Shown: positions 27,826 through 39,693 of the stretch, in pieces
How the letters are laid out: each line of letters begins with the position of its first letter
How positions within the stretch are numbered: position 1 is the first letter of the stretch
NCBI RefSeq assembly: GCF_000147815.2
Contig: NC_015957.1
Span: 1,922,001-1,986,000 of the forward strand
Reading direction: 5' to 3'
DNA: 64,000 bases
Source of the DNA: Streptomyces violaceusniger Tu 4113
Lineage (GTDB): Bacteria; Actinomycetota; Actinomycetes; Streptomycetales; Streptomycetaceae
The notes under the pieces: model-generated
Seen by the model: only the letters and a program-made list of their open reading frames with translations
Database searches by the model: none
What the model was told of the DNA's origin: nothing
Translations under genes and position numbers: made by a program

Positions 27826-27841
27826 CCCAGCTACCGCTGGG
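27826..27841. repeat. Interspersed palindromic repeat, copy 1
   Basis: CCCAGCTACCGCTGGG forms a 6-bp stem with a 4-base loop and is followed by AGGTG. Copies with the same stem and different loops occur at 29515 and 29606. The surrounding spacer to 28029 also carries a CGCCTTCGGCGCA-like hairpin seen again near 31605. Confidence 0.7.
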
Positions 27842-28029
27842 AGGTGCCCCCGGCCGGAAGACCCAGGCCCCCGGTGCTCCACGGCGCCCTTCGGCGCATC
27901 CAGTTGCCGTTGGGCGCCCCGGAGGCGCAACCGAGCCCTCGAAAAACCCCCTTCTGGACCTGCGCGATAGAGTCTGGAGAATTGACGTCCCCGGCCCGCA
28001 GGCCCGCACCACGTGAGGCAGACCGACAC

Positions 28030-28875
28030 GTGCTGACCACGTCCACCACCAGGGTCCTCGAGCCCCATGAGCTCGAGGCGGCCCTCGCGGTGCTGAACCG
28101 CGACCCCGTCTCGAACGCCTTCGTGGCCGCCCGCGTCCAGGTCGCCGGACTGGATCCGTGGCGGCTCGGCGGCGAGATGTGGGGCTGGTACTCCGGCGGA
28201 CGGCTGGAGTCGCTCTGCTACGCCGGAGCCAACCTGGTGCCCATCTGCGCCACCCCCGAGGCCGTGCGCGGCTTCGCCGAGCGCGCCCGCCGGGCCGGCC
28301 GCCGCTGCTCCTCGATCGTCGGCCCCGCCGAGACCACCGCCGGGCTGTGGTCCCTGCTCGAGCCGAGCTGGGGCCCGGCTCGTGAGGTACGCGCCCGGCA
28401 GCCGCTGATGGTCACCAACGCGATGCCCGCCGACGTCCCGCCCGATCCGCTGGTGCGCCGTGTCTGTAAGGACGAGATGGGCGTGATCATGCCGGCGTGC
28501 GTGGCGATGTTCACCGAGGAGGTCGGCGTCTCGCCGCTCGCGGGCGACGGCGGGCTGCTCTACCAGGCGCGGGTCGCCGAGCTCGTCACCGCCGGGCGCT
28601 CCTTCGCCCGGATCGAGAACGGCCGGGTGGTGTTCAAGGCCGAGATCGGCGCGGCCACCCCGCACGCCTGCCAGATCCAGGGCGTATGGGTGGCCCCCGA
28701 GTACCGCGGCCGCGGCCTCTCCGAGACCGGGATGGCGGCCGTGCTGCGCTATGCGCTGGGCGAGGTCGCCCCCGTGGTGAGCCTGTACGTCAACGACTTC
28801 AACACCGCGGCCCGCGCCGCGTACCGCCGGGTCGGCTTCCGGGAAGTCGGCGCGTTCATGAGTGTGCTGTTCTGA
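28030..28875 (+). CDS. GNAT-family N-acetyltransferase, two-domain
   Basis: The 281-residue protein has a C-terminal GNAT fold with the acetyl-CoA loop in VWVAPEYRGRGLSETGMA (residues ~218-236) and the family's typical end AAYRRVGFREVG. The N-terminal ~130 residues (LNRDPVSNAFVAARV onwards) form a separate DUF4081-type domain often seen ahead of actinobacterial GNATs. The GTG at 28030 was chosen because the upstream frame runs through a repeat-rich spacer; its ribosome site is weak. It precedes a second GNAT gene by 25 bases, so the two are likely co-transcribed. The acetyl acceptor is unknown. Confidence 0.87.
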   Translation: MLTTSTTRVLEPHELEAALAVLNRDPVSNAFVAARVQVAGLDPWRLGGEMWGWYSGGRLESLCYAGANLVPICATPEAVRGFAERARRAGRRCSSIVGPAETTAGLWSLLEPSWGPAREVRARQPLMVTNAMPADVPPDPLVRRVCKDEMGVIMPACVAMFTEEVGVSPLAGDGGLLYQARVAELVTAGRSFARIENGRVVFKAEIGAATPHACQIQGVWVAPEYRGRGLSETGMAAVLRYALGEVAPVVSLYVNDFNTAARAAYRRVGFREVGAFMSVLF

Positions 28876-28900
28876 TCGACGGCCAAGTAGGGTGCCGCCC

Positions 28901-29467
28901 ATGCTGCATCTTGCCGGGGGGCGGACCCCGGAACCCGAAGACGTCGTCGTCGGGTCGCTCGACCTCGCCGCGCGCGTGGACGAAGCGCTCGCCGTTCAGG
29001 CCGTCGCCTTCGGGCTGACGGGCGAGGAGATCGGCGTACGACGCCACATCGTGCTGCGCCATCTCAAGAGCCCCGGCGCCCGCGCGCTCGGCGCGACGAC
29101 CCCCTCCGGCCGGCTCGTCGGCTTCGTCTACGGCATGCCCAACAACCGCACCCACTGGTGGTCCACGGTCGTCCAGCCGTATCTGCGCGCGGCCGGGCAG
29201 GACGACTGGCTGGACGACTCGTTCGTCATCACCGAGCTGCACGTCCACCCCGATTTCCAGGACCGCGGCATCGGCCGGGAGCTGATCACGACCATCACGG
29301 ACGGCGCCGACCAGCCGCGCTCGATCCTCTCCGCCATCGACGCCGAGAGCCCGGCCCGCGCGCTCTACCACTCACTGGGCTACCGCGACCTCGCCCGCCC
29401 CGTGCTCTTCCCGAGCGCCCCGAGCCCGTACGCCGTGATGGGAGCCCCGCTGCCGCTGCGCCGCTAA
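28901..29467 (+). CDS. GNAT-family N-acetyltransferase
   Basis: The 188-residue cytoplasmic protein carries the GNAT core ITELHVHPDFQDRGIGRELI, which includes the acetyl-CoA pyrophosphate loop (DRGIGREL), followed by ARALYHSLGYRD, the usual beta-6/alpha-4 region. The N-terminal part (DLAARVDEALAVQAVAFGL) is longer than a minimal GNAT. The ATG at 28901 follows GGTG and sits 25 bases after the preceding GNAT. The substrate cannot be read from the sequence. The gene lies between ispG and proS. Confidence 0.87.
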   Translation: MLHLAGGRTPEPEDVVVGSLDLAARVDEALAVQAVAFGLTGEEIGVRRHIVLRHLKSPGARALGATTPSGRLVGFVYGMPNNRTHWWSTVVQPYLRAAGQDDWLDDSFVITELHVHPDFQDRGIGRELITTITDGADQPRSILSAIDAESPARALYHSLGYRDLARPVLFPSAPSPYAVMGAPLPLRR

Positions 29468-29514
29468 CCCTGTCTGCGGATCGGTCGCGGGCCCGCGCTG
29501 CCTGGCACGGCGCC

Positions 29515-29530
29515 CCCAGCTGCCGCTGGG
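29515..29530. repeat. Interspersed palindromic repeat, copy 2
   Basis: CCCAGCTGCCGCTGGG, followed by AGGTG, matches the element at 27826 except in the loop. It lies in the 305-base gene-free spacer 29468-29772 before proS. Confidence 0.7.
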
Positions 29531-29557
29531 AGGTGCTCCGGCTGCGTTGCCGGGATC

Positions 29558-29589
29558 GTACGGGGACGACCCGGTACGGGGACGACCCT
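29558..29589. repeat. 16-bp tandem duplication
   Basis: GTACGGGGACGACCC followed by one base occurs twice in succession (29558-29573, 29574-29589) in the spacer upstream of proS, between two copies of the palindromic repeat. Confidence 0.75.
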
Positions 29590-29605
29590 CCCTGGTGCGG
29601 TGCTC

Positions 29606-29621
29606 CCCAGCCACCGCTGGG
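29606..29621. repeat. Interspersed palindromic repeat, copy 3
   Basis: CCCAGCCACCGCTGGG has the same stem as the copies at 27826 and 29515 with a different loop and a diverged right flank. Confidence 0.65.
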
Positions 29622-29772
29622 CGCCGCCCCCGCACCAGACGCCGCGGGCTCATCCGCGAGGAGAGCCAGGGGACAGGGCCTGGACGGCGCCTCCTAGGCG
29701 CTTACGCATTTCCGGGAAACCGACCGGTGCGGCTAACCTCCTGAACATCCCATCGCACGCAGGAGAGACCCC

Positions 29773-31494
29773 ATGGCCCACGCCGTCAACGTCCAGCGCT
29801 TGTCCACGACAATGCTGAAGACGCTGCGCGAAGACCCGGCGGACGCCGAGACCGCCAGCCATAAGCTGCTCGTCCGCGCCGGTTACGTCCGCCGCGCCGC
29901 CGCGGGCATCTGGACCTGGCTGCCGATCGGCAAGAAGGTCCTGGAGAACGTCGCGCGGATCGTCCGCGAGGAGATGGACGCCATCGGCGCCCAGGAGGTC
30001 CTCCTGCCCGCGCTGCTGCCCCGTGAGCCGTACGAGGTGAGCGGCCGCTGGGACGAGTACGGCGATCTGCTCTTCCGGATCAAGGACCGTAAGGGCGCCG
30101 ACTACCTCCTCGGCCCCACCCACGAGGAGATCTTCACCCTGACGGTCAAGGACCAGTGCACGTCCTACAAGGACCTGCCGGTCATGCTCTACCAGATCCA
30201 GACCAAGTACCGGGACGAGGCCCGCCCCCGCTCGGGTGTGCTGCGCGGGCGCGAGTTCCTGATGAAGGACTCGTACTCCTTCGACACCACCGACGAGGGC
30301 CTCGCCGAGTCCTACCGGCTGCACCGCGAGGCGTACCAGCGGATCTTCCAGCGTCTCGGCCTGGACTACCGCATCGTCTCCGCGGTCTCCGGCGCGATGG
30401 GCGGCTCGGCCTCCGAGGAGTTCCTGGCCCCGGCGGCGGCCGGCGAGGACACCTTCGTCGACTGCCCGAACTGCGACTACGCCGCGAACACCGAGGCGGT
30501 CACGGTGGCCGTCTCGCCGGTCGAGGGCGCCGAGCACGGGCCCCTGGAGGAGCTGGACACCCCCGACACCCCGACCATCGAGACCCTCGCCGACTACCTC
30601 GGCGTCCCGGCCTCCGCCACCCTGAAGAACCTCCTGGTCAAGATCGACGGCGAGATCACCGCGGTGGGCGTCCCCGGCGACCGCGAGGTTGACCTGGGCA
30701 AGCTGGGCGAGCACCTCGCCCCCGCCGTCGTCGAGCTCGTCACGGCCGAGGACTTCGAGGGCCGCCCCGAGCTGGTGCGCGGCTACGTCGGCCCGCAGGG
30801 CCTGGCGGGCAAGTCCCTGCGCTACATCGCCGACCCGCGCATCGCCCCCGGCACCGCCTGGGTGACCGGCGCCAACAAGCCGGACACCCACGCGCGCAAC
30901 GTGGTCTGCGGCCGTGACTTCGAGGTCGACGACTACCTCGACGTCGTCGTGGTCCAGCCGGGCGACCCCTGCCCCCGCTGCGGTACGGGCATCGAGCTGG
31001 ACCGGGCGATCGAGATCGGCCACATCTTCCAGCTCGGCCGCAAGTACGCCGACGCCTTCCAGCTCGATGTGCTCGGCCAGAACGGCAAGCCGGCGCGGGT
31101 CACGATGGGCTCGTACGGCGTCGGCGTCTCCCGTGCCGTCGCCGCGCTCGCCGAGCAGACCCACGACGAGTCGGGCCTCTGCTGGCCCCGCGAGGTGGCC
31201 CCGGCCGACGTCCACATCGTCGCGGCGGGCAAGGCCCTCCAGACCGAGCTGGCCCTCGACATCGCCGAGAAGCTGGGCACGGCGGGCGTGCGCGTCATGG
31301 TCGACGATCGCGCAGGCGTCTCCCCGGGCGTGAAGTTCACCGACGCCGAGCTGATCGGCGTCCCGACCATCCTGGTCGTGGGCCGCGGCGCCAAGGACGG
31401 CGTCGTCGAGCTGAAGGACCGCCGTACGGGTGAGCGCGAGGAGCTCCCGATCGACGAGGCGATCTCCCGCCTCACCGCCACCGCCACCGCCTGA
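29773..31494 (+). CDS. proS: Prolyl-tRNA synthetase, bacterial type
   Basis: The 573-residue class-II synthetase charges tRNA-Pro. Motif 2 is visible in [20 protein letters not shown]; the bacterial-type insertion (editing) domain occupies roughly residues 225-400, including the YbaK-like stretch [14 protein letters not shown]; motif 3 lies in [16 protein letters not shown]; and an anticodon-binding domain ends the protein. The ATG at 29773 has AGGAGAGA upstream. A CxxC pair (VDCPNCDY) precedes the insertion domain and another (CPRCGT) follows it, as in many actinobacterial ProS. It is flanked by repeat-rich spacers and is probably transcribed alone. Confidence 0.96.
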   Translation: MAHAVNVQRLSTTMLKTLREDPADAETASHKLLVRAGYVRRAAAGIWTWLPIGKKVLENVARIVREEMDAIGAQEVLLPALLPREPYEVSGRWDEYGDLLFRIKDRKGADYLLGPTHEEIFTLTVKDQCTSYKDLPVMLYQIQTKYRDEARPRSGVLRGREFLMKDSYSFDTTDEGLAESYRLHREAYQRIFQRLGLDYRIVSAVSGAMGGSASEEFLAPAAAGEDTFVDCPNCDYAANTEAVTVAVSPVEGAEHGPLEELDTPDTPTIETLADYLGVPASATLKNLLVKIDGEITAVGVPGDREVDLGKLGEHLAPAVVELVTAEDFEGRPELVRGYVGPQGLAGKSLRYIADPRIAPGTAWVTGANKPDTHARNVVCGRDFEVDDYLDVVVVQPGDPCPRCGTGIELDRAIEIGHIFQLGRKYADAFQLDVLGQNGKPARVTMGSYGVGVSRAVAALAEQTHDESGLCWPREVAPADVHIVAAGKALQTELALDIAEKLGTAGVRVMVDDRAGVSPGVKFTDAELIGVPTILVVGRGAKDGVVELKDRRTGEREELPIDEAISRLTATATA

Positions 31495-32016
31495 CGGACG
31501 GACCCGCACCGGCCGATCCCGGGAACCCCGGCCCCGCGCTCCGGCGCCTGGGGCTGGGGGTTGTGGTGTTGCGCGGCGTGGGCGGGTGCGGGCTTCGTCT
31601 CGCGCCTTCGGCGCATTTTGAGCAGCGGGGCAGGGGGGCGCCGGGGCGCGGCGCCGCCTCCGGCCACCGGGCCCGTTGGTGTGGACGCCGGTGGCGGCTT
31701 CCGTGCTCGGTGGCCGAGGTCCTCTCCGGAGGGGCAGCCGGGGGTCCGGGTACCCCTCTGAAAAATGCTTGATCTGGCGCAACTAATACATCAAGCAATT
31801 GCAAAAGGGGTACCCCACCCCCTGCTCTCCGGTATCGGCCCTGGCCCCCGGCCAGGGGCGCCGCCACCGGCGCCCACACCAACGCCCGGCTGGCAACGCG
31901 ACCCGGCTCGGCACCCCCTGCTCCGCTGCTCAATCGCGCCGCAGGCGCGAGCCGAAAGCCGCACCCGATCGAGCCGAACGCTCCCGCCCGGCAAGGGAGT
32001 TGGGGGCGATGGTGTG
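31495..32016. other. Repeat-rich gene-free spacer (522 bases)
   Basis: Between proS and the convergent APH-like gene no reading frame has coding character. The stretch holds GC-rich palindromic fragments (CGCCTTCGGCGCA near 31605; GCGCCGCAGGCGCG near 31936, with CGCTGCTCAA nearby) that look like parts of an interspersed streptomycete repeat. It also holds the AT-rich nested palindrome described separately at 31748-31815. Confidence 0.65.
31748..31815. repeat. AT-rich nested inverted repeat (68 bp)
   Basis: The outer arms are GGGTACCCCT (31748-31757) and AGGGGTACCC (31806-31815). The inner arms are TGCTTGAT (31766-31773) and ATCAAGCA (31790-31797), around a 16-base core. A GCAATTGC palindrome overlaps the right inner arm. 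The interior is clearly AT-richer than all its surroundings. No transposase gene is present. It may be a small mobile-element relic, an att-like site or a protein-binding site. Confidence 0.65.
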
Positions 32017-32961
32017 TTACAGCCAGCCCGCGAACTCCAGCAGCAGCTCCGCGCGGCGGCGGTCGCCCGCGGCGGCGTGCCGCAGGCCCGTCTCGACGGC
32101 ACGGTAGAAGGACCAGCCCCGCAGCCGGTCGCGGTCGACCTCCAGGGCGTCCGCCAGCTTGCCGACCCGACGGCGCGCGGCCGCGGCGGGGCCGGGGCCG
32201 GCGGCCAGGTCCTCGCAGCGGTCGAGCACCAGCCGCGCCAGGTCGTACGCGCGCTCGCCCACAACCGGCGCCGGGCCCACCGCGAGCCAGGGTCCGCGCT
32301 CCCCGGCCAGCACCTTCCCCTGCCGGAAGTCGCCGTGCAGCAGCACCTCCTCGGGCGGCTCGGCGGGCAGCGCCTCCCGCAGCTCCAGCGCCTCGTCGGC
32401 CAGCGGGCGGGCATCCGCCGCCCAGCCCCCGGCGCCGAGCGTCCGCAGGGTCTCGCGCTCCTCCTCCGTACGCCCGGTGACCGACGCGAACGGATGTCCC
32501 TCGGGCGGCGCCACCCACAGCCGCCGCACCGTGCCCGCCGCCTCCAGCACCGCCTTCGCCTCGGGCAGCGAGCGCAGCGACACCGTGCTGCGCAGCCGCT
32601 CGATCAGCAGCGCACCGGTGTCCGGGTCGGCGCGCAGCAGCCGGGCCGCGCCCCAGCCGTCCCAGTGCGCCAGGGCGGCGCGCTCATGGTCGGCGTCCGG
32701 CCCGGGGACCGGGAACTTCAGCGCCGCCGGGGTGTCGTCCGCCTGCCGTACGAGCGCGACGAGTCCGCGGCGTCCCCCGGGCGCCGACACCCGCTCCAGG
32801 GTCAGCTCCCACGCCGCGAGCTGCCGCTCGACCGTCTCGGGCAGGGCGTCGAGCCAGCTCCGTACGGCACTCGCCGGGGTGTCGCTCAGCGCGTCCAGGA
32901 GCCGCTTCGGCACCTGGACGCGGGCCATATCGCGGCCGCCGGGCTGTGGTGCCGATGCCAT
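32017..32961 (-). CDS. APH-fold kinase-like protein, active site degenerate
   Basis: The 314-residue protein belongs to the aminoglycoside/streptomycin phosphotransferase superfamily by overall pattern (AALKFPVPGPDADHERAALA nucleotide lobe; EEVLLHGDFRQGKVLAGE catalytic loop; GERAYDLARLV). Two catalytic positions look wrong: the loop, normally HGDxHxxN, reads HGDFRQGK with Lys for the metal-binding Asn, and the following IDP-type motif reads AVGP, so the second metal-binding Asp is missing. The catalytic Asp of HGD remains. It may therefore be a pseudokinase or have altered chemistry. The ATG at 32961 follows CAGGA. It is the last of three reverse-strand genes before proS. Confidence 0.82.
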   Translation of the reverse strand: MASAPQPGGRDMARVQVPKRLLDALSDTPASAVRSWLDALPETVERQLAAWELTLERVSAPGGRRGLVALVRQADDTPAALKFPVPGPDADHERAALAHWDGWGAARLLRADPDTGALLIERLRSTVSLRSLPEAKAVLEAAGTVRRLWVAPPEGHPFASVTGRTEEERETLRTLGAGGWAADARPLADEALELREALPAEPPEEVLLHGDFRQGKVLAGERGPWLAVGPAPVVGERAYDLARLVLDRCEDLAAGPGPAAAARRRVGKLADALEVDRDRLRGWSFYRAVETGLRHAAAGDRRRAELLLEFAGWL

Positions 32962-33010
32962 TCCTGAGCTGTCCCCTCCACCATCAATGACTTCACAGAC
33001 CCCATCGGTC

Positions 33011-33514
33011 TCACACCCCGTCCGCCCCACCGCCGGGCGATGCCGACGGAGTGGCCGATGCGGCGCGTTCGGTGAGTCCAGGGAAGGCTACGCCGCCGCC
33101 CCGCCAGCGCACCGCCCGGACCGCCGCCTCCCGCAGCGCCCCCGCCGCCTGGCGGCGCAGGGACGCGGTCGAGGCCCGGACGAGGTCGGCGTAGACGGCG
33201 GCGACCCGGTTCTCCAGCTCGGCCGCGAGCCGCACCGCGGCGGGCGCGTCCGGCACCGCGAAGGGCAGGGCGTAGGCGGGCGCCGCGGCCTCGGGGCTGC
33301 CGCCGAGGTCGCGCACGGTGCGGGCGAGGTCGTCCCGGCGCGCGCGGTGCGCGGCGTAGCCTTCGCGCGCCTCCGCGAGCCGGTCGTCGCCGATCCGCCC
33401 GCCGACGACGCCGTATCCGTACACCGCGGCGTGCTCGGCGGCGAGCGCCGCCTGTGCGGCCCTGAGCGCCGCGGCCCGTTCGCCGACGGCCGATCGGCCT
33501 GCTCGAGAGGCCAT
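33011..33514 (-). CDS. Ferritin-like DUF4439 protein
   Basis: The 167-residue protein is nearly all helical. It starts its domain with RAAQAALAAEHAAVYGYGVV, the typical first helix of DUF4439 ferritin-like proteins, and continues with ARRDDLARTVRDLGGSP and AAELENRVAAVYADLV. No signal peptide is visible. Glu and His in the first helix (AEHAAVYGYG) could be metal ligands as in ferritins. It lies 33 bases after a Tat lipoprotein with a similar helical domain, so the two are probably one operon. Function unknown. Confidence 0.8.
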   Translation of the reverse strand: MASRAGRSAVGERAAALRAAQAALAAEHAAVYGYGVVGGRIGDDRLAEAREGYAAHRARRDDLARTVRDLGGSPEAAAPAYALPFAVPDAPAAVRLAAELENRVAAVYADLVRASTASLRRQAAGALREAAVRAVRWRGGGVAFPGLTERAASATPSASPGGGADGV

Positions 33515-33547
33515 GTCAGTACCCCTTCCCGGTGGTCCCGAGCGTGA

Positions 33548-34159
33548 TCACGAATCCGTGTCGCGCTGCGTGAGGAGATACACGTGGGCGGCGCCGCAGG
33601 CCGCGACGGAGGCGAGCAGCCGGGCCAGCTCGGGCGGCGCGGTGGCGAGCGCGGCGGTGCGGGTGTCGGCGGCCTGGCGCTCGGCCTGGGCGAGGGCGGA
33701 GAGGGCCTGTTTCTCGTCCTCAGGCACCTTCGGCACCCGCTGCCCGCCCGCCGAGGGCGAGCGCGACGCGGTCGCGGAGGGGGAAGCGGACCGGTCCTTG
33801 GTGGTGAAGACCGCGGCATGCCGGGCCGTCTCCTCCCGCAGCGGCGCCAGCCGCTCCGCGAGGTCGGGATGCGCGTCCACGGTCGCGTCGTAGCGCGCCA
33901 GGAGTGCGGTGGAGTCCCGCGCGCCCCGCGCCCGCAGCAGGGCGACGGCCGCCTCGCCGCCCGCGTCGCGCCGGGGCTCGGCATCGTCGGAACAGCCGCT
34001 CAGCAGCGCGACCGCCCCCAGCGCTCCGCCGCCCAGCAGCAGACTCCGCCGCCGGGGCACCGCGGCGGCGCGCGCCGAGGACTCGGCGAACGCCGGGGAG
34101 GCCGAAGACATCGCGTCGGATGCGGGTGTGGGAGGAGGTGGGAGAGTCGTGATCGACAC
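33548..34159 (-). CDS. Tat-type lipoprotein with helical ferritin-like domain
   Basis: The 203-residue protein has a signal with three consecutive arginines (PRRRSLLLGGG) and a lipobox, LLSGCSDD, so it is predicted to be anchored outside the membrane. The mature part has helices AERLAPLREETARHAAVF and EKQALSALAQAERQAADT, with a Ser/Ala-rich insert between them, and SVAACGAAHVYLLTQ near the end. This pattern resembles ferritin-like DUF4439 neighbours. The GTG at 34159 was chosen because AAAGAGGA lies just upstream; a later ATG at 34111 has no such site. It is divergent from rimP. Metal or redox function is only a guess. Confidence 0.78.
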   Translation of the reverse strand: MSITTLPPPPTPASDAMSSASPAFAESSARAAAVPRRRSLLLGGGALGAVALLSGCSDDAEPRRDAGGEAAVALLRARGARDSTALLARYDATVDAHPDLAERLAPLREETARHAAVFTTKDRSASPSATASRSPSAGGQRVPKVPEDEKQALSALAQAERQAADTRTAALATAPPELARLLASVAACGAAHVYLLTQRDTDS

Positions 34160-34344
34160 GTTCCTCTTTCCGGGCTGCGGCCGCTCCCGGCCGCCGGTAG
34201 TGATCACAGCAGGCGAGCGTACCCGCGCCGAGCCCGTCTGCCCGGCAGCGTCCACCGAATCGTCAGCCCGCCGCCGGAACAGATAGGCTTTGACCTGACA
34301 CGCGACCTTCCCACAACAGCACACGCGGCCGAGGAGTCACCCGG

Positions 34345-34869
34345 ATGAGCACGACCCAGAGCGAGAGGCTGCGCGGACTGCTGGAACCGCTCGTCAGCGC
34401 GCGAGACCTGGATCTGGAAGAGGTCGAGGTGACACCGGCTGGGCGGCGGCGTGTGCTGAGAGTGGTCGTGGATTCCGACGACGGTGTCCAGTTGGACACG
34501 TGTGCGGAGCTGAGCCGGGACATCTCCCAGACCCTCGACGACACGGACGCGATGGGTCAGGTCGCCTACGTCCTCGAGGTCACCTCTCCCGGCGCCGAGC
34601 GTCCCCTGACCGAGCCGCGCCACTACCGCCGTGCCACCGGCCGCCTCATGCGAGCGCGGCTCACCGACGACGCCGAGCTGGTCGCCCGGATCGTCTCGGT
34701 GGACGACGAGGGGCTCGATCTGGAGGTCCCCGGTGTGAAGGGGCGCAAGCCCACCGCCAGACGGCTTGCCTTCGAGGAGATCTCCAAGGCCCGGGTGGAG
34801 ATCGAGTTCAACCGCAAGCCCGAGGAGAAGACCGCGGGCGAGGACGACGAGAGCAAAGAGGAGGCGTAG
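34345..34869 (+). CDS. rimP: Ribosome maturation factor RimP
   Basis: RimP helps late assembly of the 30S subunit. The 174-residue protein shows [20 protein letters not shown] and [18 protein letters not shown], the usual RimP core with the SPG motif, and has an acidic C-terminal tail ([15 protein letters not shown]). It is the first gene of the rimP-nusA-ylxR-infB block, and a two-base gap separates its stop from the nusA start, so they are coupled. The ATG at 34345 has GAGG upstream (GAGGAGTCACCCGG). Confidence 0.95.
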   Translation: MSTTQSERLRGLLEPLVSARDLDLEEVEVTPAGRRRVLRVVVDSDDGVQLDTCAELSRDISQTLDDTDAMGQVAYVLEVTSPGAERPLTEPRHYRRATGRLMRARLTDDAELVARIVSVDDEGLDLEVPGVKGRKPTARRLAFEEISKARVEIEFNRKPEEKTAGEDDESKEEA

Positions 34870-34871
34870 CC

Positions 34872-35864
34872 GTGGACATCGACATGAGTGCCCTGCGGGG
34901 TCTGGTGCGAGAGAAGGAGATCTCCTTCGACCTGCTGGTCGAGGCGATCGAATCGGCGCTCCTCATCGCCTACCACCGCACCGATGGAAGCCGTCGCCGC
35001 GCCCGGGTGGAGCTGAACCGCGACACCGGCCATGTGACCGTATGGGCCCGCGAGGACGCCGAGGATCTGGAGGAGGGGCAGGAGCCCCGCGAGTTCGACG
35101 ACACTCCCTCCGGCTTCGGCCGGATCGCCGCGACGACGGCGAAGCAGGTCATCCTGCAGCGGCTGCGGGACGCCGAGGAAGAGATCACCTTCGGCGAGTA
35201 CGCGGGGCGGGAGGGCGATGTCGTCGCCGGCGTCGTCCAGCAGGGCAAGGACCCGAAGAACGTGCTGGTGGACATCGGCCGTCTCGAGGCGATCCTGCCG
35301 GTGCAGGAGCAGGTCCCGGGCGAGGACTACGCGCACGGCACCCGGCTGCGTACGTACGTCGTACGAGTCGTCAAGGGCGTGCGCGGCCCGTCGGTGACTC
35401 TTTCGCGTACGCATCCCAATCTGGTCAAGAAGCTCTTCGCGCTCGAGGTGCCGGAGATCGCGGACGGTTCGGTGGAGATCGCGGCGATCGCCCGCGAGGC
35501 GGGCCACCGCACCAAGATCGCGGTCCGGTCCACCCGTTCGGGGCTGAACGCCAAGGGCGCGTGCATCGGTCCGATGGGCGGCCGGGTGCGCAGCGTGATG
35601 GCCGAGCTGCACGGCGAGAAGATCGACATCGTCGACTGGTCGGACGACCCCGCTGACCTGGTGGCGAACGCGCTGTCACCCGCGCGGGTGAGCAAGGTCG
35701 AGGTGGTCGATCTGGCGGCCCGCTCGGCCCGGGTCACCGTGCCCGACTACCAGCTTTCCCTCGCCATCGGCAAGGAGGGGCAGAACGCCCGGCTGGCGGC
35801 CCGGCTGACCGGCTGGCGGATCGACATCCGGCCGGACACCGAGCAGCCGGGGGATCAAGGCTGA
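34872..35864 (+). CDS. nusA: Transcription termination/antitermination factor NusA
   Basis: NusA binds RNA polymerase and RNA and modulates pausing, termination and antitermination. The 330-residue protein has the N-terminal RNAP-binding domain ([19 protein letters not shown]), an S1 domain near residues 125-195, and two KH domains with [11 protein letters not shown] and [19 protein letters not shown]. It lacks the C-terminal acidic repeats of the enterobacterial protein, as usual for actinobacteria. The GTG at 34872 is two bases after the rimP stop; an ATG four codons later is an alternative. A strong hairpin follows the stop codon. Confidence 0.96.
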   Translation: MDIDMSALRGLVREKEISFDLLVEAIESALLIAYHRTDGSRRRARVELNRDTGHVTVWAREDAEDLEEGQEPREFDDTPSGFGRIAATTAKQVILQRLRDAEEEITFGEYAGREGDVVAGVVQQGKDPKNVLVDIGRLEAILPVQEQVPGEDYAHGTRLRTYVVRVVKGVRGPSVTLSRTHPNLVKKLFALEVPEIADGSVEIAAIAREAGHRTKIAVRSTRSGLNAKGACIGPMGGRVRSVMAELHGEKIDIVDWSDDPADLVANALSPARVSKVEVVDLAARSARVTVPDYQLSLAIGKEGQNARLAARLTGWRIDIRPDTEQPGDQG

Positions 35865-35896
35865 TTCAGGCCGGATCCCGCGGGGTCCGGCCTGAA
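35865..35896 (+). terminator. Hairpin after nusA
   Basis: TTCAGGCCGGA at 35865-35875 pairs perfectly with 35886-35896 around a 10-base GC-rich loop, starting directly after the nusA stop. It may be a partial terminator or a processing site that lowers ylxR-infB expression relative to nusA. Confidence 0.7.
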
Positions 35897-35961
35897 ATCG
35901 AGTGACCATTCGATCACTCCCCCCAAGGGGTGGGGTCGGTACGGGGAGGTAGACTCAAGCA

Positions 35962-36249
35962 GTGTCTGGCCGCACGCGAGCTGGTGCCTGCCCTGAGCGA
36001 ACCTGTGTGGGATGCCGGGATCGGGCGGCCAAGAACGATCTGCTGCGCATCGTGGTGGTCGAGGGTGTTTGTGTCCCCGACCGGCGCGGTACGCTCCCCG
36101 GTCGGGGTGCTTATGTGCACCCCACACGGGTCTGCCTTGACCTGGCGGTTCGCCGCCGGGCCTTTTCCCGGGCCTTCAGGGGGCCGGGGGCGCTCGACAC
36201 CACGGCGCTCCGCCGGTTTGTCGAGAAGGGTGAGCAGGCGACACCCTGA
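35962..36249 (+). CDS. ylxR: YlxR-family RNA-binding protein
   Basis: The 95-residue basic protein carries RTCVGCRDRAAKNDLLRIVV, the conserved GRGA-type second motif (GRGAYVHPTRVCLDLAVRR) and a C-terminal helix. YlxR sits between nusA and infB in most bacteria and has been linked to nucleoid association and RNase P modulation (RnpM). The GTG at 35962 follows GGGAGGT at slightly long spacing. Position and motifs make the assignment firm; the molecular role in streptomycetes is less clear. Confidence 0.92.
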   Translation: MSGRTRAGACPERTCVGCRDRAAKNDLLRIVVVEGVCVPDRRGTLPGRGAYVHPTRVCLDLAVRRRAFSRAFRGPGALDTTALRRFVEKGEQATP

Positions 36250-36324
36250 GTAAGTAGTTGGAAGAGAACGGCACGGGACACCGTGCGGTCAGGTACCTCG
36301 CGAGTCGGAAGTAGGTCGAGATTG

Positions 36325-36357
36325 CGATGAGCACTCGATGAGTACGCGATGAGTACG
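36325..36357. repeat. Three 11-bp tandem repeats in the infB leader
   Basis: CGATGAGCACT, CGATGAGTACG and CGATGAGTACG follow one another without gaps, 50-83 bases before the infB start codon. Each unit contains an ATGAGTAC-like core with an ATG, so a small upstream reading frame or a protein-binding site are both possible. Confidence 0.7.
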
Positions 36358-36407
36358 CCCATGAAGTAGCGACGGTCCGGCGACAACCCGGACCTAAAAG
36401 GAGCGAA

Positions 36408-39569
<3,162 letters not shown>

Positions 39570-39584
39570 CAAGCGGCTGTCCCA

Positions 39585-39626
39585 CCGGGGCCGGTCGGCG
39601 GAGAAATTTCCGTCGATCGGCCCCGG
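39585..39626 (+). terminator. Long hairpin after infB
   Basis: CCGGGGCCG at 39585-39593 pairs with 39618-39626, and the stem continues inward for eight more pairs with two G-T pairs, leaving a loop of about 8 AT-rich bases. It starts 16 bases after the infB stop and separates infB from the DUF503 gene. Confidence 0.8.
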
Positions 39627-39693
39627 CCCTTGCGTGTACGGTGCGAGAAGTCCGTATTCACAAAGGCCCCACGGGTGGCTTGACCCGGACCGC

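Noticed and set aside
27782..28029. Possible small gene or riboswitch between ispG and the first GNAT gene
   Set aside because: The stretch consists of palindromic repeats and GC-rich spacer; no conserved aptamer or coding pattern was seen.
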